A DNA stretch of 64,000 bases, taken from contig OX638131.1 in NCBI GenBank assembly GCA_951804985.1, forward strand, positions 558,001 to 622,000, given 5' to 3'. Origin of the DNA: Dryomyza anilis (Eukaryota > Arthropoda > Insecta > Diptera > Dryomyzidae). Made by a program: the position numbers and the translations under genes. Below are positions 34,240-45,195 of this stretch, one piece after another. Positions within the stretch are counted from its first letter, which is position 1. Each line of letters begins with the position of its first letter. Under the pieces are notes generated by a model. The model searched no databases. It saw only the letters and a program-made list of their open reading frames with translations, and was not told the DNA's origin.

Positions 34240-36250
34240 TGACTTAAAACACTTGCACTTGTTGGCCATACTGTTGAGTGGTAGTTTCGTCAATAACCAT
34301 GAAAAACACATTCTTAAAAAGTTTTCTCCGCTTCTTTCAGGTGCAAAAATCAGTGAAAATGTTTTCAATTGACAGACTTCGTCAATTGCCCGACATGCAA
34401 GCAACTTAAAACGCGATGCAGTGCCAACCTTCAGAATTCTACCATGGAGGTTGTAATTTCAATCGGAGACAGGTAGGCCAAAAACAACGGGCAACACGCG
34501 TGTGCCTAAGTGCCGCTTTATTTAGTGTGCTCCACCGGAGAAAAATAAGCGCCAGTTAATCTAATTTACGAGCTCCATTGCCGCGACTGCGACATCTAAT
34601 GGCTGCATGTAAAGAATTCAGAAATTCAAGAATTCTCGAAAATGTGCATAAATTACGAGAGTGCGCGTGGAAATCTTGCAACTAATTGCTGTCGCAGCAT
34701 AATTGAATCCTTTGTGTGTAAGTGCTGCTCGTGTGTGTAACTCGAAGTCAACGTCAAGGTCGGACTGAATAAATTTACGATGCACTTCATAATTTAGGTT
34801 GCTTTAATGGGACCTACGAAGGATGTGCAGGTGCGGGGCGTGGGCGTGGGTGGTTGCGTTGCGTTGCAGGATGTGCGCCGCAGGAGCGTAATTATTAACA
34901 ACATACCCGAGCAGCGACAATTTATGGAACACGCTTCATTAACAGGCACGTTTTTATCTCTTTTAGTTGTGTTGCTGCTGCCTCTTTTTATTAAGTTTTA
35001 TTATGTCAGAGTGATACAGGGTGTGACTCAACTTGCAAATGCCAAACATCCTGCGACCTACCACCCTCCCTGCGAGCCACATAAGCAGAAATTATGGACT
35101 CATTTGGATGCGTGGCTTGAATATTCTTCACACACGCATAAATGAAAATTATGTGCTCAACTCAGAGCATCGTAGATAACGGCGGGACATTAGGGCAAAT
35201 AACCGTAATTGAATAGGCAGTCTTAGTCCTTGTTTCCCCCTCAGAGCACACATATTAAATACGGTGAATAATGGGCAGCCAAATGCGTTGATCAGGGACC
35301 TGCTACCAATTGCACGAGGACTACGACGAGCTACATAACAAACATACCTAACAAAGAATCTAAATCAAAATACAATTCATTCCACTTCACACAGTTGCCA
35401 TTGTACGGCACTTTTTCCACTTCTTTTTTATTTCGAATCAATTGCTCTTAACCCATTAAAGCGCAGTGTATCATGCAGAGTACATTTTTCGCATACCTAC
35501 TTAAAATGTGCCCTGTCCCGCACAGACATGCGACATAAATTAATATCCCACTACAAGGCAACCGCAGTCCGTCCTTCTTTGTGTCGGTGTGTGGGTCGCA
35601 GGACGTTGCCAGAACTCGAATGAGGCGCACTCGAGAACAGCAACTTGGCACATATTCAACTAATAATTTCACAAAATTTACTTACCTTGGCTCCGTACTT
35701 ATTCTCAACTGCCGCCTCGACTGCCTGTTACGAGTGTCTTGCAGCCGCAGTAGCAGCGGCAGCATCAGCTCTGTGGCCACAAAAAGAAGCTTTCAAAAAG
35801 GCAGCAAAGAAACCGCTTTTCTAACCAACCCGACCCTAATGGAGCTCGACGGTGCAGTGTCTGCCTGAAATGTGTGCGAATTCATGCAGAAAGTGGAGAG
35901 TACAATACGGCAAAGTCAGTCAGGTTGCACTCCCTCCGTAGGTGCTTCCCGCTGTATGTGGCACTCAACTGAAAGAACCTCAAGACAGCTCGAAAGCGCA
36001 GCATAAAAAAGCAGAATCGTTTTCGACACTAATGCCAATGCCGTGAGATGCAATGCGATGCGATGAGGTCCTGACAGTTGTAAAGGCTGCACTTTGGCAT
36101 CTCAGAGCTCTCGCAGACATTGAGGTTCTGATCAGTTCCAGGAAATTGTAGAACGAGTATGGGAAATTAAGTCACATGCGTGGGAATTAAAGGCGGTGAG
36201 GTTCGGCCGACATTTCGATTGCAATATTGTCGAATAATAACGGACTTCAC
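34240..36250. other. Long unique island, non-coding
   Basis: Balanced composition with GTGTGTG words, CAGCAGCGGCAG near 35747, and GATGCAATGCGATGCGATGAG near 36047. An ORF at 34807-35145 (plus) has one hydrophobic stretch but no recognised domain and atypical content. I treat it as chance. Likely regulatory or intronic DNA. Confidence 0.45.
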
Positions 36251-36358
36251 ACATTTTTAAAGACTTAATGGTCAAAATAGACATATGATAGAAATCTAGA
36301 AAAGGTTTAAACGGGCCCCTGCTTATCTAAAACAATTCTGTAGATCTATAAACCCGAT

Positions 36359-36505
36359 ATTACGTAAAGCGAAACGAAAAGAAATTCGTGAAAAAAGAAA
36401 GTCAGAAATTCCAGATTTTTTTGTACTTATTAAATGGAATAAAAACGACGAGAATCTTTCACTGGAATTTTTCACGAAGATTCTTTTCATTTCGTTTTAC
36501 GTAAT
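36359..36505. mobile_element. 147-bp hairpin MITE
   Basis: The ends ATTACGTAAAGCGAAACGAA and TTCGTTTTACGTAAT are inverted copies; similarity of the arms runs about 35 bp (36359-36394 and 36470-36505). Diverged copies lie at 4937 and 31205. There is no coding capacity. Confidence 0.75.
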
Positions 36506-36509
36506 AAAG

Positions 36510-37330
36510 GAAGGGTCTGGTTACATATCTACATAAATGCCCTTGAAATAGTCGTGACCCGTCCAATTTAACTTTTTCAAGATCTGGTGATGTTTAAAAA
36601 TTCTTTAATACTGAGAAAATCATCAAAAATGTTGAAAAAATTGCCGTAAAAATATAAAAAAATGTGGGCAGATCATGCTCATTTTTATAACACATATTTA
36701 TAGATGAACTACTTTCTTTTTGACTGAAACATATTGCAACTAATGGGAGAGATCAAGACAAATGGATAAACAAACGGTCATGACTAAATCATTTTGTAAC
36801 CCATTTTATTATTTGTATTCCACATTTCCTTATCGATGAGGCCAATATTGGTACCAATTGATGAGCACATGTTAGACTTTTCAAAGGCATTACAACTTTT
36901 ACAATTAACCAATTGGTTTTTATAATATTAATCAATAAATTTAAAGAAACGTGTTTTTGAAAAATGTATTTGATTAGTTTTACCTCTAAAACGAAGATGA
37001 ATACTAGGCCGATTCAGTTTCCACACAAAAAATAAATAAAAGTCCACCAATAAAATGGAAGGTTATCTCGTAAAATTGTCAGAAAAGTGTCAAAAAAAAA
37101 GTCACAATTGTTTTTTCTTCATAGCTCTTTTATTCAATGTCCGATCAAGTCGTATATATCGTTGGAAAGATCTAGACGATTAATATATTTGTCCATATGT
37201 TTAATTGAACTCCGAGGTCACCTTCAATACATTGTATACCTATCCATAATGATAACGTCTCCTAAGGGGCATCACAATATCTTCACAAACTTAATATACC
37301 ATATACCCCATGGGTGTAGGGTATAAACAC
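36510..37330. other. Repeat-derived AT-rich stretch
   Basis: CCTTATCGATGAGGCCAATATTGGTACC near 36828 resembles 55550-55580, and TTAATATACCATATACCCCA plus GGGTGTAGGGTATAA at 37281-37324 looks like the end of a dispersed fly repeat. No gene is supported. Confidence 0.4.
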
Positions 37331-39060
37331 ATTTCTATTGGGTGCGAAATGCCGGATGTGCCGGATGAACTGCTGCTCAGAAGCCGAAATGTTGTAAAAT
37401 CGAAGCACTTTTTCACCCAGGTGCAGAACGTCCTGCCGTGAATAATGTCACATGTTACTTTTTCTGAATGAGCAGCAGCATTTTAGGCGCTCTGGTATGT
37501 GGAGCAAAAATAAAACTAATTCAACTGAAAAATGCTGCATAAAAATTCTAAAACAACGACTAAAGAATTTTTACAGAATTTCGGAGAATTTCATTTAAAA
37601 ATATTTACATTCGACTCGTTGATGCTGTGTGGCAAAATGTGGTTACAACAACAACAATAAAAACGGCAAAAACAATGACATGACAACAACAACATTGTTA
37701 AACGTGGCTGCAACTGCGACTGCCAGGAGCTGTTTGAAAGCGACGCATATATGAAATATTTCAGCCTCAGTTCCCCGAGCCCCCAAAAAACCAAAAAAAA
37801 AACTTAAAACTGAACACCGAAAACAAAAGCATAATAAAAATTCAGCAAAATAGATTTATGACTTTTAGCCTGTGCACGCGGGCGAGTTGTAAACATCGGT
37901 TGCATTTTTGGCCACCGGCTGCCAATAAATAAAAAATTCCGAAAACGATGTGGCTTAATTTATGGCGTTTTGCGTTGAGGTGAGACGAGGTCGGTTAAGT
38001 ATATTTGCAGCCATTTGCCGCCGCCATGGCCCTGTGTCTCTGTGCTGGGCTTAAATTTCAATTATGCGGCCATAATCTGCAGCGTGTTAATGTGTCCTAA
38101 TGCCATCGTCATCGCCATCGCCATCAAGGATTAAGCAACGACGAGCAGCTCCTTGCAACTGAGCACTCTGCGTGTCATCGATTTCATTGCACTACACTCT
38201 GCACTCGGCGGCAGTCGGCACTCAATAAAACTCATTATGTCCTTGTTATGCGTCGCACTTCCTTCCTTCGTTTATCGGCTGCTATCGCCGGATATGCCGC
38301 AGCACGGGCCAAGTGAAACCAAAAAGTGGCGATAAAAGTTTATCGAAAACTGATTTCGAAGTCAATTATCCTTTAGCACCATCATCGACAGGAGCAGGAG
38401 CAGAAGCAGGAGCCGAAGCAATAGCTGGTTCAGCACAAATGCAAGAACTCGTTCGGCATTCTTTGCAGTTTTTCGTTCCGTTCTCGTTGCCACTTCAGTT
38501 TTGAACGTTCAGCGAATTACCTACCGGAACATAAAAGGCGACCATGAATGAGTCTCTTAATTTCGTAAGAAATGCAAATACATGCTCTGCCACGGCACTC
38601 TAATGGAGACATTTTTATGCCAGGCCACTTGCAAAGTTCCATTTGTTTTTTTCGTGCTCGTTTCATTTAGAATTCTGGCGTTTTTCTGCATTTTTACAAT
38701 GGACGCTTTCCACGGCTTCCGTCGCTGGCACTGGCTGTTTATTTTAAGGTTTGATGCCGTCACGATTTGACTCCGTTTAACAGGAAGTGTTTGCGACGAC
38801 ATTCGACACGGAATAGCAGAGAAAATTAACTCAGTCAGAGAAATCTTTACGACGAAACTTTGACCAAATGAACTGATGACTCTGGACGTGATAAACGTAG
38901 CTCGGTACAATAAACTTGCAAAATACCAGAATCGATTATCAAAATACCGAAAACTGCAATGTAAAAATCTATTCTGCCATTGTTTTTTCGTCATAGTGGA
39001 AACCTTATTTCATTTACTTTTAATTTATTTTTCTTCCTTAATCAAATTTCACAACTAAAA
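37330..39060. other. Unique non-coding island
   Basis: It contains CAACAACAACAATAA near 37646, CATCGTCATCGCCATCGCCATC near 38104 and AGCAGGAGCAGAAGCAGGAGCC near 38391. Long opposing ORFs over 38557-38994 lack recognisable domains. Confidence 0.45.
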
Positions 39061-39075
39061 AATATTCCCCAATTT

Positions 39076-39199
39076 TAGGGAAGGTCACATGGGAAATTTT
39101 GAAGTAGGGAAATTGTGATAGTTGGTGTTCGTATGAATTATGAAAGTCTAAGCCGTTACAACGGTGTTACAAATGGCGTACCAAACTGAATATTGCCTG
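39076..39199 (-). mobile_element. Internally deleted mini-me-like repeat
   Basis: On the minus strand, the 5' core (ATATTCAGTTTGGTACGCC, TTTGTAACACCG) joins almost directly to the 3' end (CACCAACTATCACAATTTCC, then TTTCCCATGTGACC). Most of the interior seen at 54495-55110 is missing. Confidence 0.65.
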
Positions 39200-40724
39200 A
39201 ATCAAGACATTCATACTATCTACCAGACAACTGCACAAGTGCATTTGAAACCCACTTCAAGACATTCACTTCGTTTCAAAACATTTACTGTCGTCAACTC
39301 TATGCTTGAAAATCAAATGAATGTCTTGCTCACAACAACAAAGAACCAAGTACTGTCAAAACAAAACAAAACTGAAGTGAAGAGGTCTATGATGATGTGC
39401 AATAAAAATTCAAATACTGAAATGAACTGCTTAGTGCATTTTTCATTTTTTTTTTATAATTCTTACTCTAAGGAATTTTCATTAATATTGAAATATAGAA
39501 AATAAAAACAAAAGGTATAAGAAAATCATATAATATTTTATACTAAGTTTTTGATTTATTGAAAAACATTTTTTAATTATTTAATTTCTTTCATATTTGC
39601 AACTATCTACCATACCTTAACCATTGTCTACCATTCTGCTTTCAGTCTATTGCTTAACATACCCTAACTTTGCCTGCCATTTTCATGAACACTATAGCAA
39701 TAAATATGCAGGTTTTGTTTACATTCCCACATTTGCCTACATTAAAAATTCCTAAAAAATAATGATGTCTATATGTATTAGTCTATTAGTTTCCTTCCAT
39801 TTTCTTGCCTAAAATTTTGTATGGGGAAAAAAGAAAAAATATTTGAATTATATGAGTCAAAGCCCTTTAACAATAATTGTGAATATTTAGAATAATCGGA
39901 GCAATTAAGAGGTTTTCTAAGGGTTTGCATTAAAAAATATTATTTCTTATTGCCGAAATGTTCCATTTTGTGCAATATTCCTGTTTATCAAAATTGAGTT
40001 TAGAGATGATTTAACTTTGAAGTGATAACCTTTCGTTTATTAAAAAACTAATATTAACATTTCAGAGTAAATTCAAATGAGTAAACAAAAAGAAAAGGTA
40101 ACTTTTAAGTAGAGACATTTTCCTAAGTATTGTAAGAGTCATAATCGGTCTAAAATTATTTTTAATAACTGAAACAAGGTGTAGTTTACACGGTTTACGA
40201 AAACCACTTCAAACTTATAAGCATTGTGTAAACTTATGTATTTATGGATAGGTGTACTAAATTTGAATTTTTAAACAAGGATCTGGTTCGATAAGTCGAA
40301 AATATAACATCGGAACTAAAAATAACGAAGACAAAAATGTAGAAAATAAAAACCTAAAAATGTCGAAAAAAATGTTGAAAAATGACGAAAACTAAAAATG
40401 TCGAAATTTAATATGGTGAAATCATTTTTTGCAGAAGCAAGAAATATTTCAATATGAACCACCATACAATAGCGTTTGATTCATTTTTTAAACATTGAAA
40501 GGTATCTCAGAAAAATGGATATCGTTTATGCATATCTCGATGTCCTTTATCAGTTGTCAAATTCCATTGAAATCGCAGAGGATGAGTTGCAACTTGCAAC
40601 GCCTGGTCGATTTGATGTTGAAATGGCTCAAATACGATTTAACCCTTCAAATATATATTTGAATACTCAACAGATCATTTGGGTTATTCATTAAGTGTTC
40701 AAAAGTGTTTTTTTGCCACTTGTC
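39200..40724. other. AT-rich non-coding stretch
   Basis: No supported gene. Near 40320-40420 an AAAAATGTCGAAA-type word recurs about five times. The short ORF at 40476-40694 has no recognised feature. Confidence 0.45.
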
Positions 40725-41374
40725 ATAAACTCAAAATAAAAAGTCTGCTATTATACTCTGACTGATAAATTTTGGCAAACTTTAAATTGCATCTACATCA
40801 TACTTTTATCTGTAATTGCGAACTGTTTGCTGGGAATCTTAGTTCTGCTACTGATCAAGATCGTGCTAGTGTCACTGGTGTGCACATTGCTAATGTAGCT
40901 AACCTGCACTAGATGGCGCCATAGTCACGAGACGCTGCAGCTAAATGTGTCTATAATTCGTAGACTCTTATTCGACAACATTTTTATTTAAAACAGATAT
41001 ATCTTCTACGTAATAATAATGCACGCATGCAAGAGTGAAATAGTGAAATAAAGGTAAAATAAAAAAATAAGATAAATAAAATAAAGAAATATAATGAAAA
41101 AAAATAATATTATAAAAATGAAAAAAGTAAAAAGTATATCAGAAATCAAAAAAATATTAAAATACAAAAAAATATTTTTTTATTTTCTTTTTTTATTAAT
41201 TGAAGCAAACAAAATTAGTTAAAACAGCTAAAATTGTCTGCTCTAACAGCATAAAAAAAGTTAACTGAAACAACAAACTGTCATTTGCCGGCACTTTCCT
41301 TTTTTCAGCAAACATTTTTGCTATATTGTCAACCTTTTTTAGCTACTGTTACAGATTTTTTATTTTGAGTGTAC
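40725..41374 (-). mobile_element. Non-autonomous inverted-repeat element (MITE), copy 2
   Basis: This is the inverted counterpart of 188-865. The ends are ACTCAAAATAAAAAGTCTGC at 40729 and TTTTTTATTTTGAGTGTACA at 41355-41374. Shared internal landmarks include CGAGACGCTGCAGCTAA and the TAATAATAATGCACGCATGC stretch. It carries AGATGGCGCC at 40911-40920, which copy 1 has as AGATAGCGCC. No coding sequence. Confidence 0.75.
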
Positions 41375-41427
41375 AAATAATATTAGAAAACCATCGGCAA
41401 AACTATTGTAAAACATCAAAATTAATT

Positions 41428-41940
41428 TTGTGATATATCTATATATTTATGATCAGTGTGACCTCTTGAGTCGATATAATGATGCCCGTCGGTACGTCTT
41501 TTCTCCTGTCTATCCGTCTGTATGTCCATCTATTTGTCCGTCTGTTCGTCTATATGTGTTCTGTACGTATATTCAAATCACGATTACACTAAATCTAAAA
41601 GAGTTAGATCATGGAAACTTCTAAATCAGATTACTTATACACTTATTCTCTGGTATTGAAAATGGTCATGATCGGTCTATAATGATCTGTGACCCAGCCA
41701 ATACCTCATGTAACACTGTCATCAACTGGTGAATTTCAATTTATACCGGCCGAAGTTAATTTTCATTCCTTTTTAGTATTTGTACACTTTGGAGATCTCT
41801 GGACGGACCACTCTGAACAGTAACCACACACATTATCACATAAGTGTAGGATAGTTATATTTCCTAATTCTTACTAACTTCATTACACCAACTATCAAAT
41901 ATTTCCTTTTTCGAAATTTCCCATGTGACTTAATTTTCTT
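41428..41940 (+). mobile_element. mini-me-like repeat with GTCY-type tract
   Basis: ATATTTATGATCAGTGTGAC leads into GTCGATATAATGATGCCCGTC and a GTCTATCCGTCTGTATGTCC-type tract (41510-41550). The 3' end reads CACCAACTATCAAATATTTC and then TTTCCCATGTGAC. The 5' core is missing; the element starts near the end of MITE copy 2. Confidence 0.65.
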
Positions 41941-41949
41941 TGCTGTTTA

Positions 41950-42740
41950 CTATTGCAATTTATTCAAACAAACAAAACATAAGAATTCTTCTTTATTTTG
42001 TTTCAAGAGAATTCAAGATATACGAAGGACCGAAATGTAACTTTTTATTTTTCTCCCTTCCATTTTTCGATAGACACCTTATTATATAAAAAGTTATACG
42101 GAGAAGAAACAAAAATTTGACCAAAATGATCCAAACACAACAGCAGGGTTAAAATTTGTATTTTGGTATTTCGTCATTTTAATTTTCAACTTTGTTTGAA
42201 CCCATTGAAAAAAATGTTTGTGTATTTATAGTTTCAAAGTTTCGATCTTGCTTTAAAATATTTATCAATATTATTTTGGCCAAATATTGTTTCGGCTTTT
42301 AAAATTTCGACATTTTTTATATTTTGTACGGATCCCGTTCTTATTAGTTTAACCATAGCGTAAAAAACATTTATTTATATTTATGCTGTATGCGGTATAT
42401 GTACAAAAATGTTCGGAACATAGGCAAAAGATCGACCGATCACACCCAATTACAATAGCAGTCAAAATAGATGAACAAGTCAACTAAGTTTTGAGTTTCA
42501 TTAAGCTAGATCTATGTGATTTTCGGTAATCGCGATTTCAATGGACACACGGACAGAAGAACTGACGAAAAATACTAAATCTAATAACAAATGCAGATAC
42601 AATTGATATAGAATCAGCCAAATGAACTACGTCTTTTTAAAGTAAAAATCATTTAGAATACTTTTAGAGAACATTTTTTTGAATATTTATGATAGAAGGG
42701 GACGATTTTTATATCAGACACAATATTTATTAAAGTAGCG
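41950..42740. other. AT-rich non-coding stretch
   Basis: Nothing supported beyond possible old repeat DNA. Confidence 0.4.
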
Positions 42741-44870
42741 CTTTAAGTTTTGTCTCCAACTTCGTTATTCGAAAGCAGGATCCTCGCCACCCACCGCACT
42801 GACTCGACGACTTGGTCCTTTTCGGTGATGTATTACTGCAACAATGTGAGCGTTATCGTAATTGCTAAGAGCACCGTTATAAATCAAGCATGTAATAAAA
42901 TACAAAGCTACAACAATGGTACTTACACCAAATGACAACAACACAAGGACACACTTGAAATAATGGAAAAACAATAAACTTGAGGTGCACAGAATACAGC
43001 GCAGCAAAGTCAACAAAAGGCAGGCAGTAGCCGCCGCGACCACATGTAGCATGCTTTTGGGCGCAATGTCATTACTTCAAATTTAATTTAAATGATTGCC
43101 AAACAAAGGCGACTGCTTCACATTACTTGCCGCAAGCGACAAAATAAAAGCGATAATAAAATGGCAGCCTCATTCACAGAATCCGTGGGCATTGCCTGAG
43201 ACTGCGACCAACAATGACCATTAAAGATTCAAAGACAACTGTTTTATTAGGCACTGCCGCACAGGTCGAGGCATTTTTCCTACATTTTCATTACAAAAGA
43301 CATAAGAACGACCCGACCGGTCCGGTCCGGGTCTCTGACAAAATTAAACAATATCTTTGCAAAATAAATTATACTTCAGTCAGTCGTCCGTAATACAAAA
43401 GTGCAAAATGTTTTGTGTGGTTTTTCGAATAATATACTCTATGTGATGGTATCCATTGAATTGGTTTTGGTTTTGATTTTGCACAAACTTCAAATTGAAG
43501 AAGTGGCTGCTGGTGTGCTTTGTTGCACTCGTCTTTTCTACTGTGCCATTAGAAGCGAGTGTAAATCTTGTTTAATTAAAAACGAGCACAAAACACCTGT
43601 TGTCCACCGTCACCGCCACCAACACACAGCAGCCACTCGCACTTCATCTGGCCAGGATAGCTCGCCCACAATATTCGCACGCACGAACACTGCGTACAGA
43701 GACTGTGGCCTGTTATGGTTGGCACAAACTGTGTGCGGTTGGTGCTGAGAAATGAGGCAAAAATCAGCAACAGGAAGTGAGCAAAACCATCTTCGATTCG
43801 GTGCGTAGATTGCGATGCAGCACATAGAGACTGTGGAGCAGCACAAACGGAACGATGAAAGAAAGCAGCCGGAGGATACGGTTTTAATCTCGGCTTCAAC
43901 CAGGCACTAGAATCGTGCGGTTCGTTTTGCATCTTCCATGGCAGCTGGTGCTTGCGGTGTTGGTTGCTGTTGCTATTGCTATTGCTGCTGCTGTTATTGT
44001 TGATGTTGCTCTTGTTGCTGCTGTGGGTGTAAGTGTGTGCGTAGGCAACACAATACAAGCATAGACTCACACACACAGATACATTCTTCGTTCGTGTGTT
44101 AAGTGGCAAGGATTTTTCAAATTCCTTTTCCTCTTCATTTCAATTTCAATTTGAATTCAAATAATGCGGCACCAATTAAGAGAAGACTTGCGATTTATTG
44201 CAACCTCTTAGCAGCATGTTGCCGTAGCTCCCATCGTTGGCCGACATAATGGAAAAACTGCTTCAGAATACTCAGAATGCTCAAGCAGCATTTGCTAAGT
44301 GCAGGCGATAAGGATCAAACAAAAACAAATGGACTACATTTCACTTGGCAGTTGCTGCATCCAGTCGTAGCAAGTACAAAATTCTTAAACTTAAGTTTCA
44401 TTTTAAATATTTTATAAAATTTTTAACTTTTTTTCTTTGCTGCCTCAGCATCCGCAGCAGCCTCGGGGCGGGCACAAATTTCCAGACAAGTATCTTCTAA
44501 AGAGATTTTTCTTAAGTTTGAAATTAAAATTTACATGGTTCGCGGTTAACAAAAACAACAAACTCAAATGCAAAAACACACTCTTAAACAAAACATGCAC
44601 TTTGTGGTACATCTATGTGTGCGTGGGTGTGTGTGTGAATGTGTGGTTGTGTATGTATGCCTGCGTGCAACTTAAAAGCAAATGCACACAACATTCTACC
44701 TTCAGAGCCTCTTCTCAACTTCTCATCAAATTTGGCTGCACTTGCTCTCTGCTCTCCATGTGTGTAAGTGTGGCCCGCACATGGAGAAAACTTCCTGAAT
44801 CAAGAATTAGTTTCTTTATAATAAGAACATTACAGAAGGTGATTGGTATTAATGAATAGTTATGCTCTAT
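42740..44870. other. Unique island with CAG/CAA run
   Basis: A GC-richer block, with a TTGCTGTTGCTATTGCTATTG-type run at 43962-44025. Long ORFs on both strands over 43400-44110 and 44437-44859 are compositional (asparagine/serine or cysteine/valine runs). It contains the exon candidate at 42927-43052. Confidence 0.45.
42927..43052 (-). CDS. Candidate first coding exon encoding a hydrophobic N-terminus
   Basis: Unrecognised. On the minus strand, an ATG at 43052 opens 42 codons that begin MLHVVAAATACLLLTLL and stay hydrophobic to SFG, then meet GTAAGT (42926-42921), a consensus fly splice donor, in phase 0. A leucine/alanine-rich start of this sort suits a signal peptide or signal anchor. First exons that encode little but a signal peptide and precede very long introns are common among fly cell-surface genes. 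The frame stays open to 42765 without splicing. No partner exon is visible in the window, so this rests on the donor and hydrophobicity alone. Confidence 0.25.
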
Positions 44871-45190
44871 TTATCAGTAAAATTGTTTGAATATATCCGC
44901 ACTTTTCTTAAATATTTTTATACAAAATTATATATTGGTTTTTTTATAATTTTGTATGTCAAACTAACGTTTTTATCAGTTTCGATTTTTTATATAGATT
45001 TCTCCATTTATTTCCATTCTTAATCAAGAATATATATAAGGTAAATCTATTGATCCAGACTCAGATTTTTCAAATAATTATTTGGGAAATAATTTCTTTG
45101 GCGTTTGAACAATTTTGACGTAATAGAAATCGTAATATGGACCGATTTGCAGAAATGAACTAAAGACAGGTATATTGTATGTTGGAATAT
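44870..45190. other. AT-rich spacer
   Basis: No supported feature before the solo LTR. Confidence 0.45.
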
Positions 45191-45195
45191 CATAT

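Noticed and set aside
34807..35145. 112-codon plus-strand ORF with one membrane-like segment
   Set aside because: The start is in GTG-repeat-rich DNA, no signal peptide or domain is present, and the tail is histidine/proline mix typical of chance frames.
38557..38994. 145-codon minus-strand ORF
   Set aside because: No domain, and an opposing plus-strand ORF covers part of it. Amino-acid content looks like translated non-coding DNA.
43576..44109. 177-codon minus-strand ORF
   Set aside because: Its middle is an asparagine/serine run from a CAG/CAA repeat, a plus-strand ORF overlaps it, and no domain is recognisable. It is best explained by composition.
44437..44859. 140-codon plus-strand ORF
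   Set aside because: Lysine, cysteine and valine runs come from GT-rich sequence. No start context, domain or neighbour supports it.
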